A stretch of 64,000 nt of DNA from a virus: positions 1-64,000 of IMG/VR virus record IMGVR_UViG_3300021976_000006; one strand, written 5' to 3'. Position numbers and translations under genes: made by a program. Below are positions 8,323 through 16,510 of the stretch, one piece after another; the first letter of the stretch is position 1; each line of letters starts with the position of its first letter. The notes beneath the pieces are model-generated. The model had not been told where the DNA came from. It worked only from the letters and a program-made list of their open reading frames with translations, and did not search any database.

Positions 8323-8816
8323 AAGAGAATAGAGAGAGAGAAACTATAAAATCTAATAAAAGTCTACACTTTATATTACCAATGTTAGGATTAATGTATC
8401 ACAATTTAAGAGGTACAATATTAAATTCTTATATTGGAGATAGAGTAAATAGACCAGATCTTGATAACTATCATGTATTTATACTTGCTAGAGAAGAAGA
8501 TCGAAGATTACATCATATTAAAGAATATGTAGAACATTATAAACATGATCTTGGAATAATGTATGTATACAGAATACCAGAAGAATTTGAAGAGGATTAT
8601 TTAAAGTTTATACTTGGTAAATATTCAGAGTTTAGTGCTGAATATAAACAAAAGATAATTAAACTTTTACCAGCTCCTTATCAAATGAATACAGTATTCA
8701 AAGTAATAATGAAAACAGAGGAAGCGAGAAAGATTATTGAAGAAAAAGTAGGCCAAAGTATAGGTGATCAAGAGGTCTTTAGTATTCCTAATATGAATGA
8801 AGAAATCTTTGGTTAA
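8310..8816 (+). CDS. Hypothetical protein, 168 aa
   Basis: Overlaps the exonuclease end by 13 bases. Features include an N-terminal charged stretch, a hydrophobic segment FILPMLGLMYHNL, and the motif RPDLDNYHVFIL, then a mostly helical acidic C-terminus. Not recognised. The RPDLDNYH segment loosely recalls metal-binding motifs of resolvases, but I do not assign it. It is the last gene before a mobile GIY-YIG gene. Confidence 0.6.
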   Translation: MVKVEENRERETIKSNKSLHFILPMLGLMYHNLRGTILNSYIGDRVNRPDLDNYHVFILAREEDRRLHHIKEYVEHYKHDLGIMYVYRIPEEFEEDYLKFILGKYSEFSAEYKQKIIKLLPAPYQMNTVFKVIMKTEEARKIIEEKVGQSIGDQEVFSIPNMNEEIFG

Positions 8817-8821
8817 TTTTA

Positions 8822-8853
8822 TTAGGTATTATAAAAACTATTTAGTATATTTG
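8822..8853 (+). promoter_or_regulatory. Promoter directly abutting the GIY-YIG start
   Basis: TATATTTG at 8846-8853 is a full -7 match; 20 bases upstream is TTAG (8822-8825), a 3/4 match to the -33 element. Only three bases separate the -7 element from the ATG at 8857, so the transcript would start at or next to the start codon. Confidence 0.5.
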
Positions 8854-8856
8854 TAT

Positions 8857-9579
8857 ATGAAAAAAATACAATGTATATACAGTATACAAAATATACTAAA
8901 TAATAAGCAATATATAGGATCAACAGTTGATTATATTTCTAGAAAAAGAGTTCATTTAAGTGATTTAGTTTTAAATAAACATCATTCTATATTTTTACAA
9001 AGATCATGGAATAAATATGGTTCAGAAAATTTTAGATTTTTTATATTAGAAAATAATATTGAAAATCTAATAGAAAGAGAACAATATTGGATAGATTTAT
9101 TAAAACCTAAATATAATATGTGTAAGATTGCAGGAAGTCCTTTGGGTTTTAAACATACTAAAGAGTTTTGTGATAATGTTAGAATTAGAATGTTAGGTAC
9201 TAAAGCATCTAAAGAAAGTTTAGAAAAAAGAAGCAATACAATATCTGGAGAAGGACACTGGACTTTTGGAAAAGAAAATCCATTTTCTGATAATCATAAA
9301 AAGAATCTATCTATTTCTCGTAAATTACTTTATAAAAATGGATTTGTAAATCCTATGTTAGGTAGAAAACATACAGATGAATCTTTACTTAAAATAAAAA
9401 ATAGTAGAAAAACAAAATCTGTATTACAATATGATAAAGATATGAATTTTATAAAAAAATATAACAGTGCTAAAGAAGCAGCAGATGAATTAAATATATC
9501 ATATGTTCAATTATGTTCTGTTGCAAGAGGAAATGGAAAAGTGAAAACGGCAGGAGGCTGTATATGGATTTATGGATAA
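8857..9579 (+). CDS. GIY-YIG homing endonuclease with NUMOD repeats (free-standing)
   Basis: The frame extends upstream, but MKKIQCIYS at 8857 fits the family start: CIYSIQN (6-12) and KQYIGST (18-24) form the GIY-YIG motif, followed by the conserved Arg/His helix and ExYWI near residue 75. The C-terminal half has NUMOD3-like units (GFKHT..., NPMLGRKHTDES) and a terminal NUMOD1/HTH-like module (SAKEAADELNIS). 240 aa from this start. It lies between two phage genes and overlaps the next ATG by 8 bases. No split host gene is evident, so it is a free-standing mobile gene rather than intron-encoded. Confidence 0.88.
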   Translation: MKKIQCIYSIQNILNNKQYIGSTVDYISRKRVHLSDLVLNKHHSIFLQRSWNKYGSENFRFFILENNIENLIEREQYWIDLLKPKYNMCKIAGSPLGFKHTKEFCDNVRIRMLGTKASKESLEKRSNTISGEGHWTFGKENPFSDNHKKNLSISRKLLYKNGFVNPMLGRKHTDESLLKIKNSRKTKSVLQYDKDMNFIKKYNSAKEAADELNISYVQLCSVARGNGKVKTAGGCIWIYG

Positions 9580-9877
9580 AGGAATTAGACACAATGAAGG
9601 GAAACCTAAATGGCATCTAGTAGATTTTGATTCTTTAATACCTTTAGTAAGAGTATTAGAAAAAGGTGCTGAAGAATATGGAGAATTTAACTGGAAAAAA
9701 GGATTAGATAAAACAGAAATATCTGAAAGTCTAATTAGACATGCTATGAAATTAGCTAATGGAGTAAAAATTGACGATAGTTCAGGTTTTCCTCATTATG
9801 CGCATATTATGGCAAATGCAATGTTTTATAGTTATTTCGATGAATTAAGTGAAAAAGATAAAGTGAATGAGGGATAA
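9572..9877 (+). CDS. dATP/dGTP diphosphohydrolase-like protein (DUF5664 family)
   Basis: A 101-aa helical protein with the order of motifs typical of DUF5664: N-terminal GKPKWHLVDFDSL, then KGAEEYGEFNWKKGL, then IRHAMKL, and PHYAHIMANAMF. This is an all-alpha, MazG-like NTP pyrophosphatase relative, members of which hydrolyse dATP or dGTP in phages with altered nucleotide pools. Its role here is probably to adjust dNTP balance; no other base-modification genes are visible in this window. Confidence 0.75.
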   Translation: MDKGIRHNEGKPKWHLVDFDSLIPLVRVLEKGAEEYGEFNWKKGLDKTEISESLIRHAMKLANGVKIDDSSGFPHYAHIMANAMFYSYFDELSEKDKVNEG

Positions 9878-10874
9878 TAAATTGGAATTGATAGATGTAC
9901 TTAGGTTAAAGCCGGGTTATCTTAAAAAAGGAACAGGATGGCTTGCTGATAAGTTTGGTACATCCTTAGATGATGCTCGTGAAGCATTAACTCAAGTGAG
10001 AAATGAATCTCGTGGAATAATTGAGTTTAATGAACCTATTGTAGATGTTGAACAAACACTACAGCAGAAAGTTAATTCAAATATTAAAATTGTCAATAAG
10101 GATAAAGGTTTATACAAGCTTTTAATAATATCTGACATACATGGAGTATTTGTTGATCATAAAGCTTGGCAAATAGTTCTAGAAGTTATTAAGAATAATA
10201 ATTTTGATGAAATTGTATTAAATGGTGATATTTTAGATTTTCCATTTATATCAAAACATGATAAGAAGTTATTTTTAATTCCTGTATTACAGAATTATTC
10301 TGAAGTACTTGAGATTGAATTTACAAAAAAAGTTATTCTCAAACCTTTAAGAGAAGCTGCTCCAAATACTAAAATTGTATTTAGATTAGGTAATCATGAA
10401 GAAAGATTAACAGAAGGTAAATATACTGTAGCAGCTGAAAGGCTAGCTAAATTATTTAAACACTATAACTCATCAGAATTAGATCAAATGTTAGAATTAG
10501 ATTCTTTGGATATTGAATATGATCCATCAGAATGTAGAAATTACTTTGATAAATTTGATGTAGTACATGGGTTATCATTAGCTAAAACAGCACCTAGAAA
10601 TAATATTAATATGTATATGGGTTCTGGTACTAGTGGTCACTCACATAGGCTTAATTCAACTTATGTAAGGAATAAGAAACATCCATACATTTGGGTAGAA
10701 TCAGGCTGTTTAAGAACAGTAGACAATGTGGAGTATCTAAATACAGCAATGGTAGCTGATTGGATGCAAGGGTTTGTAACTGTTGTATTTGATAGTGAAA
10801 CTGAGTATTTTTATACTAAAACACATCCAATAGTAAATGGAAGTTGTGAATTTAACGGTATAGTATATAAATAA
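9867..10874 (+). CDS. Calcineurin-like metallophosphoesterase with N-terminal helical domain
   Basis: A 335-aa protein. Residues 1-50 look like a small helix-turn-helix type domain (GWLADKFGTSLDDAREAL). The phosphoesterase domain shows every metal motif: DIH (90-92), GDILD (120-124), GNHE (175-178), H234 and GHSH (257-260). Such phage enzymes may act on nucleotides, RNA ends or DNA intermediates; the substrate cannot be told from sequence. It overlaps the preceding gene by 11 bases. A second, shorter phosphoesterase lies 900 bases downstream. Confidence 0.85.
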   Translation: MRDNKLELIDVLRLKPGYLKKGTGWLADKFGTSLDDAREALTQVRNESRGIIEFNEPIVDVEQTLQQKVNSNIKIVNKDKGLYKLLIISDIHGVFVDHKAWQIVLEVIKNNNFDEIVLNGDILDFPFISKHDKKLFLIPVLQNYSEVLEIEFTKKVILKPLREAAPNTKIVFRLGNHEERLTEGKYTVAAERLAKLFKHYNSSELDQMLELDSLDIEYDPSECRNYFDKFDVVHGLSLAKTAPRNNINMYMGSGTSGHSHRLNSTYVRNKKHPYIWVESGCLRTVDNVEYLNTAMVADWMQGFVTVVFDSETEYFYTKTHPIVNGSCEFNGIVYK

Positions 10875-10875
10875 T

Positions 10876-11148
10876 ATGAAATTGACATACAGAGGGCTAA
10901 GTAATGCTCTAATAAATATATTTGGTGGTTTAAAAACCCCAGCAATTAAAAAAGAAAACGAAAAACGGAATATGAGAGTAGGGATGAGTGGATACAAAGG
11001 TGTATCAAAAGCAAGTAGAACAGATAAATTTGAAGCATATTTAACTGTAAAAAATAGTAATAGATCAATTAAGATGCATATAGGAACTTTTCCTACAATT
11101 AGTGCTGCTCATATTGCTCGTTTAAATTATATTGAGAATTTAAAATAA
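10876..11148 (+). CDS. AP2-domain-like DNA-binding protein
   Basis: A 90-aa basic protein. Residues about 39-88 follow the AP2 pattern: GYKGVS, then FEAYLTV, then IGTFPTISAAHIARL. In phages this domain is common next to HNH nucleases and also occurs alone as a small DNA-binding protein. There is no nuclease motif here. It starts two bases after the phosphoesterase stop. Confidence 0.7.
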   Translation: MKLTYRGLSNALINIFGGLKTPAIKKENEKRNMRVGMSGYKGVSKASRTDKFEAYLTVKNSNRSIKMHIGTFPTISAAHIARLNYIENLK

Positions 11149-11149
11149 T

Positions 11150-11254
11150 ATGAAACTTACTTTTAAATTAAGTAATAAATGTATTAGGTGTGGAGCTTCT
11201 ACATCTGATACATGGTGTGTTACCTGTATGAATTTAGTAGTAACAGGTAATTAA
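11150..11254 (+). CDS. Zinc-ribbon microprotein, 34 aa
   Basis: A 34-codon frame one base after the AP2-like gene. It encodes two CXXC pairs, CIRCG and CVTCM, nine residues apart: a complete zinc-ribbon in a minimal protein. The cysteine spacing and tight gene packing argue against chance. Function unknown; possibly a DNA- or protein-binding partner of the neighbouring AP2-like protein. Confidence 0.6.
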   Translation: MKLTFKLSNKCIRCGASTSDTWCVTCMNLVVTGN

Positions 11255-11285
11255 TATATGCTGAAAGAGGAATAAATAGGCAATT

Positions 11286-11322
11286 TGATATATAAGGTAC
11301 CCTTCAAAGTCCTTATATATCA
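11286..11322 (+). promoter_or_regulatory. Perfect 12-bp inverted repeat upstream of the exported hydrolase gene
   Basis: TGATATATAAGG (11286-11297) and its exact reverse complement (11311-11322) flank a 13-base loop, 17 bases before the ATG at 11340. No T-run follows, so it is not a standard terminator. It may be an operator or an mRNA structure controlling the lytic gene. Confidence 0.55.
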
Positions 11323-11339
11323 TCACTAAAACAATATTA

Positions 11340-11765
11340 ATGATAAAATTTCTGAAAATATTATTTGTAAGTTTATTTGTATTTAATACTGTAAATGCAC
11401 AAATAAGTACTAAAGAAGTTGAGAAACTATTAAAAAAGTACGAAATAAAAAATCCTAATATAGTTATGAGAATAGGTATATTAGAATCAGCTAGTTTTAC
11501 TTCTTCTAAAGCAATTAATCATCATAATATATTTGGATTTGAAACTGGAAAGACTCATTTTGAATCATATGATGAAGCTGTTTATGAATATAAAATTAGA
11601 GTAGAATCTAGATTAAAAGAAGGAGAAAACTATTATAAATTTTTAAAAAGAATAGGTTATGCTGAAGATAAAAAATATATCTGGAAGCTTAAAAATATAA
11701 AAATTAAAAAACAGGTTAAAGAAATACCAATATTTAGGTATTCTGAACCTTTTAAAATAAACTAA
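11340..11765 (+). CDS. Exported glucosaminidase-like (GH73-type) cell-wall hydrolase
   Basis: A 141-aa protein with a classical signal peptide (MIKFLKILFVSLFVFNTVNA, cleavage after A20). The mature part has the glucosaminidase pattern ILESASF (Glu49, probable catalytic acid), then NHHNIFGFETG and FESYDEAVYEY. The family cuts the glycan strand of peptidoglycan. Placement in the early, plus-strand module and export by the Sec route are unusual for an endolysin. It may act in wall remodelling or superinfection exclusion, or be a second lysis enzyme beside the M15 peptidase at 38838-39305. Confidence 0.7.
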   Translation: MIKFLKILFVSLFVFNTVNAQISTKEVEKLLKKYEIKNPNIVMRIGILESASFTSSKAINHHNIFGFETGKTHFESYDEAVYEYKIRVESRLKEGENYYKFLKRIGYAEDKKYIWKLKNIKIKKQVKEIPIFRYSEPFKIN

Positions 11766-12308
11766 ATGAATGTAAGACATATAGGTTGCTTACACCTAGG
11801 TCACCTTAATTTAGCTAGATATAGAGGATTTCAAGATGAGTGGGAGCATGATGATCATTTAATTAAATCTTGGAACTCTGTTGTAACTAACAATAAAGAT
11901 ATAGTATATATTCACGGTGATATAAGTATGGAAAAGTCTGATCATTATTATAAGTTAGATCAGTTAAATGGTATTAAACATGTTGTATTAGGAAATCATG
12001 ATAAAAAACAACATGTTAGAGAGTTATTAAATTATGTAGAAAGTGTATCTGGGATGATAGATTTTAAAGGTTATTGTTTAACTCATGCTCCTATACATCC
12101 AAGTGAATTATCTTTTTATAGAGCTAATATACATGCTCATATTCATCATAGAAATAAACTACAAGAAGTTCTTGTAATGGATAAATATGGTGATGAAGAT
12201 AAAAGTCATTATCCTACTTTACATAAATATTTTAATGTAGATGCTAAAATGATTGATTATAAACCAAAAAGTATAGAAGAATTGGAGAAAATATATGGAC
12301 AAGTTTAA
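11766..12308 (+). CDS. Second calcineurin-like metallophosphoesterase
   Basis: A 180-aa protein. HGDIS (50-54), GNHD (76-79), THAP (106-109) and IHAHIHH (122-128) are the phosphoesterase motifs. The first motif, normally DxH, reads CLH (8-10), so one metal ligand is replaced by Cys. Activity may be reduced or use a different metal set. It is short for the family, without the extra domain of the paralogue at 9867. Its end overlaps the next small gene. Confidence 0.8.
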   Translation: MNVRHIGCLHLGHLNLARYRGFQDEWEHDDHLIKSWNSVVTNNKDIVYIHGDISMEKSDHYYKLDQLNGIKHVVLGNHDKKQHVRELLNYVESVSGMIDFKGYCLTHAPIHPSELSFYRANIHAHIHHRNKLQEVLVMDKYGDEDKSHYPTLHKYFNVDAKMIDYKPKSIEELEKIYGQV

Positions 12309-12468
12309 AGATTATCATTTTCATTATAATGCTGATACACAAATGTGGGCTGCTTATAAGGAAAAAGATAAAGATAATTATCTTAGTAATGATAGATCCA
12401 AACAAAGTGGAATTTTATACGCTAAAGAAGTAGAAACATTAATAGACTTTATTAAAGATGCACAATAG
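12295..12468 (+). CDS. Hypothetical microprotein, 57 aa (last plus-strand gene of the module)
   Basis: Frame of 57 codons overlapping the phosphoesterase end by 14 bases and stopping with TAG just before the terminator. Sequence begins MDKFKDYHFHYNADTQMWAAYK and continues as a charged, likely helical tail ending LIDFIKDAQ. Its position right before the terminator and its coherent composition support a real gene. Function unknown. Confidence 0.6.
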   Translation: MDKFKDYHFHYNADTQMWAAYKEKDKDNYLSNDRSKQSGILYAKEVETLIDFIKDAQ

Positions 12469-12508
12469 AAAAAGGGGAGAGCTACTTAATTGTAACTTTC
12501 CCCTTTTC
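12469..12508. terminator. Bidirectional terminator at the convergent junction
   Basis: AAAAGGGGA (12470-12478) and TCCCCTTTT (12499-12507) form the base of a roughly 12-bp stem with one mismatch, with A-runs and T-runs on both sides. It therefore terminates both the plus-strand replication module and the minus-strand virion module, whose last gene ends at 12538. Confidence 0.8.
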
Positions 12509-12537
12509 ACTTTAAAACACCCTTCTAGAGTTCCTTT

Positions 12538-15500
12538 TTAATACTTATTAAGTTCCTCTATTGTCTTTTTACCATTTTGCTTAGCTCTCTCAATTTGTTT
12601 ATAATAAGGAACAACGTCTGTTATCTCTTTACCTAAACGATAAGAACCTTTTCTTGGACCAGATTTATATCTTAAATCAGGATCATCAAAATCATCAGCC
12701 ATTAATACCTTAAATGTTTCTCTAATAACATCCCATCCTTCAGTAAGTGTACTCCATAGAGCCCATCTTTGATAAGCTTCTACATAGAAAGCAGGTTGAT
12801 ACATTTGACCAGCTTCACTAGATAATCTTTTACTACTATCTATCATAGATTTAGTAAATATAGCTCCAAATCCACTTACGTTATCAAATTCTTTTTCAGA
12901 ATCCCACATAGATATATTCATATGTTCCCAGAAGTCTGGTATATAAAATTTATCTTTTTCATCATCGGGAGGTGGCATTAATATTTTAGATAAAGTAGCA
13001 AATGTCAAAAACATAATTCCTTCTGCTATAATTTTCTTAACTCCTATAATATCTTCATTAGTGAGAGTTTTCTTATTGAATACTAAACTTTTACCATTTT
13101 TAAATCTACTTTCAAAATATGATAACATATTATTAAATGTTTTAGCAATAGCTCTACTTCCCCCTCTATAAAAACCTTCATCAGTTTTACCAGTTCTATA
13201 ATTATAGCGTTTAGCCATAAATCTAGTTCTAATCATATAAGGCATCCATTTTTTAAATACTAATGCTGAATCAAATAATAAAGCTCCATCATAAACAGAT
13301 GCATTATCTTTTGAGTAGTTACCATGTATAGCATGGTTAATATCCAATATAGTATTTCTTGATTTTAATACTTCTTCTTTAGTATCAAAATTATCTTCAT
13401 TTTTATATACTAGTTCACCATTTTTAACATCAATCATGCTCCAATAAGAAGACCCTGCTGGAGTTTTTTTATTCAATAGATAAGCTATCATAGTAATTTT
13501 TTGAACAAAATCTTCACCAGCTTCCTGAAATATAAATGCATTACTAGTTACACTTTCTACTGCTTTACCAATTAGTGTAGGAGAACCTAAAGTTAATTTT
13601 CTTTTATCTTGCCATTCACCAATTTCCTCTAAAGGTTGTAAATATTCTGATAACAAAGCTAGTTTAGAACTTACTTTATCTCCAGTTAATTTATCAGTAC
13701 CTCTAGTTACAGTATTAGAAGTATAAATAGATATTGCTTTAAGTAGTTGTACTTTAGTAAAATATTTACCTCCAGAAGCCTCTATCATATCTCCCATTAA
13801 ACCAGCTAATACATTATTAATACCTGAAAAAGGATTAAAACCTAACTGCAATACCCTTGTATATTTAATTAATGATCTAACCATATCTGATATATAATAA
13901 GATTTTTTACCAACCTCATTACCTTCATTATCATATATTAATCCACCACCAATACGCCATTTAGGAGATTCCTCTGTACCTTTAATTTTACCATCAACAT
14001 ACATATTAATAGCGTCATACATTCTAGATTGACCACCTACTACTGTTCTCTTTTTAATACCAAAAATACCATTCTCTTTTTGAGATACATATTCTTTAGT
14101 TTCAACAACACTTTGAATCATTCTAACTTTAGGAAGTACTTCCATCATCTCAGAATAATCATTAACAAATGAAGTAAATTCAAATAATACGTGACCTAAA
14201 TCAAATGATTTAATATCTGCTCTAACTTCACCTATCATTCTAAGTTTCATCTCATCAGAAGATAGCTCAGATAAAGCAAATTTAGCTTTAGGATTACCGG
14301 CCTCATCATAAAATTCAGCTCTTCCTTGACCTATTAAAATCGTTTTTAAAGCAAGTAATGTAGACTTAAATATATTATCTTTTCTCATAGAGAAGAATTC
14401 CCAGAAACTATTTCTAATTAAAGATGGAATTTTCTCTTCATTTTTTAAATCAATATAATCAGGTAATTTAGAATAGTTATCTTTCATAGTTTCTTTAAAG
14501 AAATCATAAAAAGCTTTTAGTTCAGGTTGACTTTGAATATAATTATATTCACTATTAATATATCCACCTCCTGTAGGTTTAGTATAATAATTTTCAGCTA
14601 ACCACTTCTTTGCACGTTTTACTGTTTCTTCTTTATGACTTTTACCATAAGCTATTTTAAACTGTTCATTAACTTCAGAATAATATAACATAGTAAAAGG
14701 TTTAACTAAATCTAATCTACCTAAATGATTTTCAGCTACTAAAAAAGCATAAGCTTTTCTAATACTACCTTGACCTATTAAATTAGTTAATTTATTCCTC
14801 TTAGCCCAATTTTGAAGATTTTTCATATGATCAACAATTTGTTGACCAATATTTAAAGAAGCTAATCTAGCTTTTTCTTTACCATTCATAGTAATATTGT
14901 GAATAAGTTGAGCTTCTAATCTTGGATAATCACCAAATCCTTCAAATAATTTACCTAAATGTGTAATATCATCATTAGTTTCTAATATACTTTCTACATC
15001 TATTTTAATATTTTCACCTAAACCAGATGTATTTAAATATTGATCAGATATAGTTGAAATATATTTAGATATATTCTCTAATAATTGTGTAGTTAAACTA
15101 CTTGCACTTTCTTGTAATTTACTAATCTCATGAGTTTTAGTCACTAATCTAGTAAATAGATAATCCTCTGCTAGTTGTGATTGTCCTTGAGGAGTATCAA
15201 GATCGTAAGAATTTACTCTCTCAGCAATAGCTGATAACTCATCAGATGCTAAAGTAATATAATTAGCTTCATTAATTGTTATATCAGGAGTTATCTCTAA
15301 ATCACTTAATAGTTTAGATAACTCTAATTTTTGAGTTTCATAAGAAGTTAATTGACTAACAAGAGGTTGTATTTCATTCTCATAATTAGTAATAGCTGTT
15401 TTATATAATGGAGAATTCTTATATCCTTCATCATATTGACCATCTCTACTTCTAGTATAATCTTCAGATATAGATCTAACTTCTTTTTTATAGTCAACTT

Positions 15501-16509
15501 CTATTCTCTTTAATTCTTTATTAATATCAGTAATCTTTTTATTGATTTTACCAATATTAAATTTCATTTTCTTATGTACTTGTAACATAAATCTTTCAGT
15601 AGGTTTTATATTACCTAATTGATCTATTCTACCAGATGCATAAGTATTAATTTCTTCAATTACTCCTTCTCTACGTTTATCTAATGGTCTAAAATCACCT
15701 TCAACTATTCTAGGTGAACTTTGATTAATAAAATTAAACATTTGATCAGTAAGAATATCTATATCAGATTTAACTTCAATACCTAATAATTTTTTAAAAG
15801 TATTAATTAGTTTAATTAGTAAACTAGGTTGTTTAAATTGTAATTCATTTCTAAAATCTTTATTAGATAAAAATTCAGCTATAAATTCATATCTGTTAGT
15901 AAAACCATAAGCATCTCTAATTTTAGATCTCTCTAGAATTGAATAAATACTTTTAGTTTCTATATTAAATTGCTTTTCAGCTTCTGTAGTAGGTTCAGCT
16001 AATCCACTAACTGTATAAGCATGAACTAACTCATGAATAATATATTCATTCCAAGATTCTTTATAGAATTTATTAGATTTATTACTATTTAATACTATTA
16101 AACCAGTATTAGCATCATATCTAGCAGGATTATTATCTTCTAATTGAGCCGTTAATCTAAATTTAACAAAGTCAATTTTAGATATATTTTTTAATAGATT
16201 TTCTCCTACTTTTATTAATAAAGGATTGGTAGTATTTTTTAATACTCCTTCTATAACTTGTTCAGCTTTTTTACCATTATATAAATTAGAAAATTCTACC
16301 CTATCATAAAAAGTTTCATATGTTCTAAACTTATCTATAATTTCTTGTGCAGATGTATCATCTGAATATTTATTTTTTTTAGCTGCTACATAAAGTCTTT
16401 TAGCTTCATCTCTACTGCCTGTAACTGACAATAGGTCAGTAAACAGTTTACTGTCTACCAACCTACCATCTTTTAATTTAATCGTTGGAACTATTGCACA
16501 ACTCTTCAT
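12538..16509 (-). CDS. Giant virion/ejection-type protein with N-terminal zincin (HELVH)
   Basis: About 1323 aa if started at the Met whose codon begins at 16509, one base after the stop of the giant polymerase gene; a longer start at 16554 would overlap that gene and adds an unlikely hydrophobic leader. A zinc metallopeptidase motif HELVH lies near residue 159 and is preceded by a strand (WNEYIIHE). Residues about 320-420 are coiled-coil. The rest is helical, ending with a basic tail. It is the last gene of the minus-strand unit and is probably packaged with, and injected beside, the RNA polymerase, as the giant neighbours are in crAss-like phages. Not otherwise recognised. Confidence 0.7.
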   Translation of the reverse strand: MKSCAIVPTIKLKDGRLVDSKLFTDLLSVTGSRDEAKRLYVAAKKNKYSDDTSAQEIIDKFRTYETFYDRVEFSNLYNGKKAEQVIEGVLKNTTNPLLIKVGENLLKNISKIDFVKFRLTAQLEDNNPARYDANTGLIVLNSNKSNKFYKESWNEYIIHELVHAYTVSGLAEPTTEAEKQFNIETKSIYSILERSKIRDAYGFTNRYEFIAEFLSNKDFRNELQFKQPSLLIKLINTFKKLLGIEVKSDIDILTDQMFNFINQSSPRIVEGDFRPLDKRREGVIEEINTYASGRIDQLGNIKPTERFMLQVHKKMKFNIGKINKKITDINKELKRIEVDYKKEVRSISEDYTRSRDGQYDEGYKNSPLYKTAITNYENEIQPLVSQLTSYETQKLELSKLLSDLEITPDITINEANYITLASDELSAIAERVNSYDLDTPQGQSQLAEDYLFTRLVTKTHEISKLQESASSLTTQLLENISKYISTISDQYLNTSGLGENIKIDVESILETNDDITHLGKLFEGFGDYPRLEAQLIHNITMNGKEKARLASLNIGQQIVDHMKNLQNWAKRNKLTNLIGQGSIRKAYAFLVAENHLGRLDLVKPFTMLYYSEVNEQFKIAYGKSHKEETVKRAKKWLAENYYTKPTGGGYINSEYNYIQSQPELKAFYDFFKETMKDNYSKLPDYIDLKNEEKIPSLIRNSFWEFFSMRKDNIFKSTLLALKTILIGQGRAEFYDEAGNPKAKFALSELSSDEMKLRMIGEVRADIKSFDLGHVLFEFTSFVNDYSEMMEVLPKVRMIQSVVETKEYVSQKENGIFGIKKRTVVGGQSRMYDAINMYVDGKIKGTEESPKWRIGGGLIYDNEGNEVGKKSYYISDMVRSLIKYTRVLQLGFNPFSGINNVLAGLMGDMIEASGGKYFTKVQLLKAISIYTSNTVTRGTDKLTGDKVSSKLALLSEYLQPLEEIGEWQDKRKLTLGSPTLIGKAVESVTSNAFIFQEAGEDFVQKITMIAYLLNKKTPAGSSYWSMIDVKNGELVYKNEDNFDTKEEVLKSRNTILDINHAIHGNYSKDNASVYDGALLFDSALVFKKWMPYMIRTRFMAKRYNYRTGKTDEGFYRGGSRAIAKTFNNMLSYFESRFKNGKSLVFNKKTLTNEDIIGVKKIIAEGIMFLTFATLSKILMPPPDDEKDKFYIPDFWEHMNISMWDSEKEFDNVSGFGAIFTKSMIDSSKRLSSEAGQMYQPAFYVEAYQRWALWSTLTEGWDVIRETFKVLMADDFDDPDLRYKSGPRKGSYRLGKEITDVVPYYKQIERAKQNGKKTIEELNKY

Positions 16510-16510
16510 A

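Noticed and set aside
8820-9580. Group I intron around the GIY-YIG gene
   Set aside because: The flanking genes are complete and different from one another, and no split coding sequence or intron core is visible.
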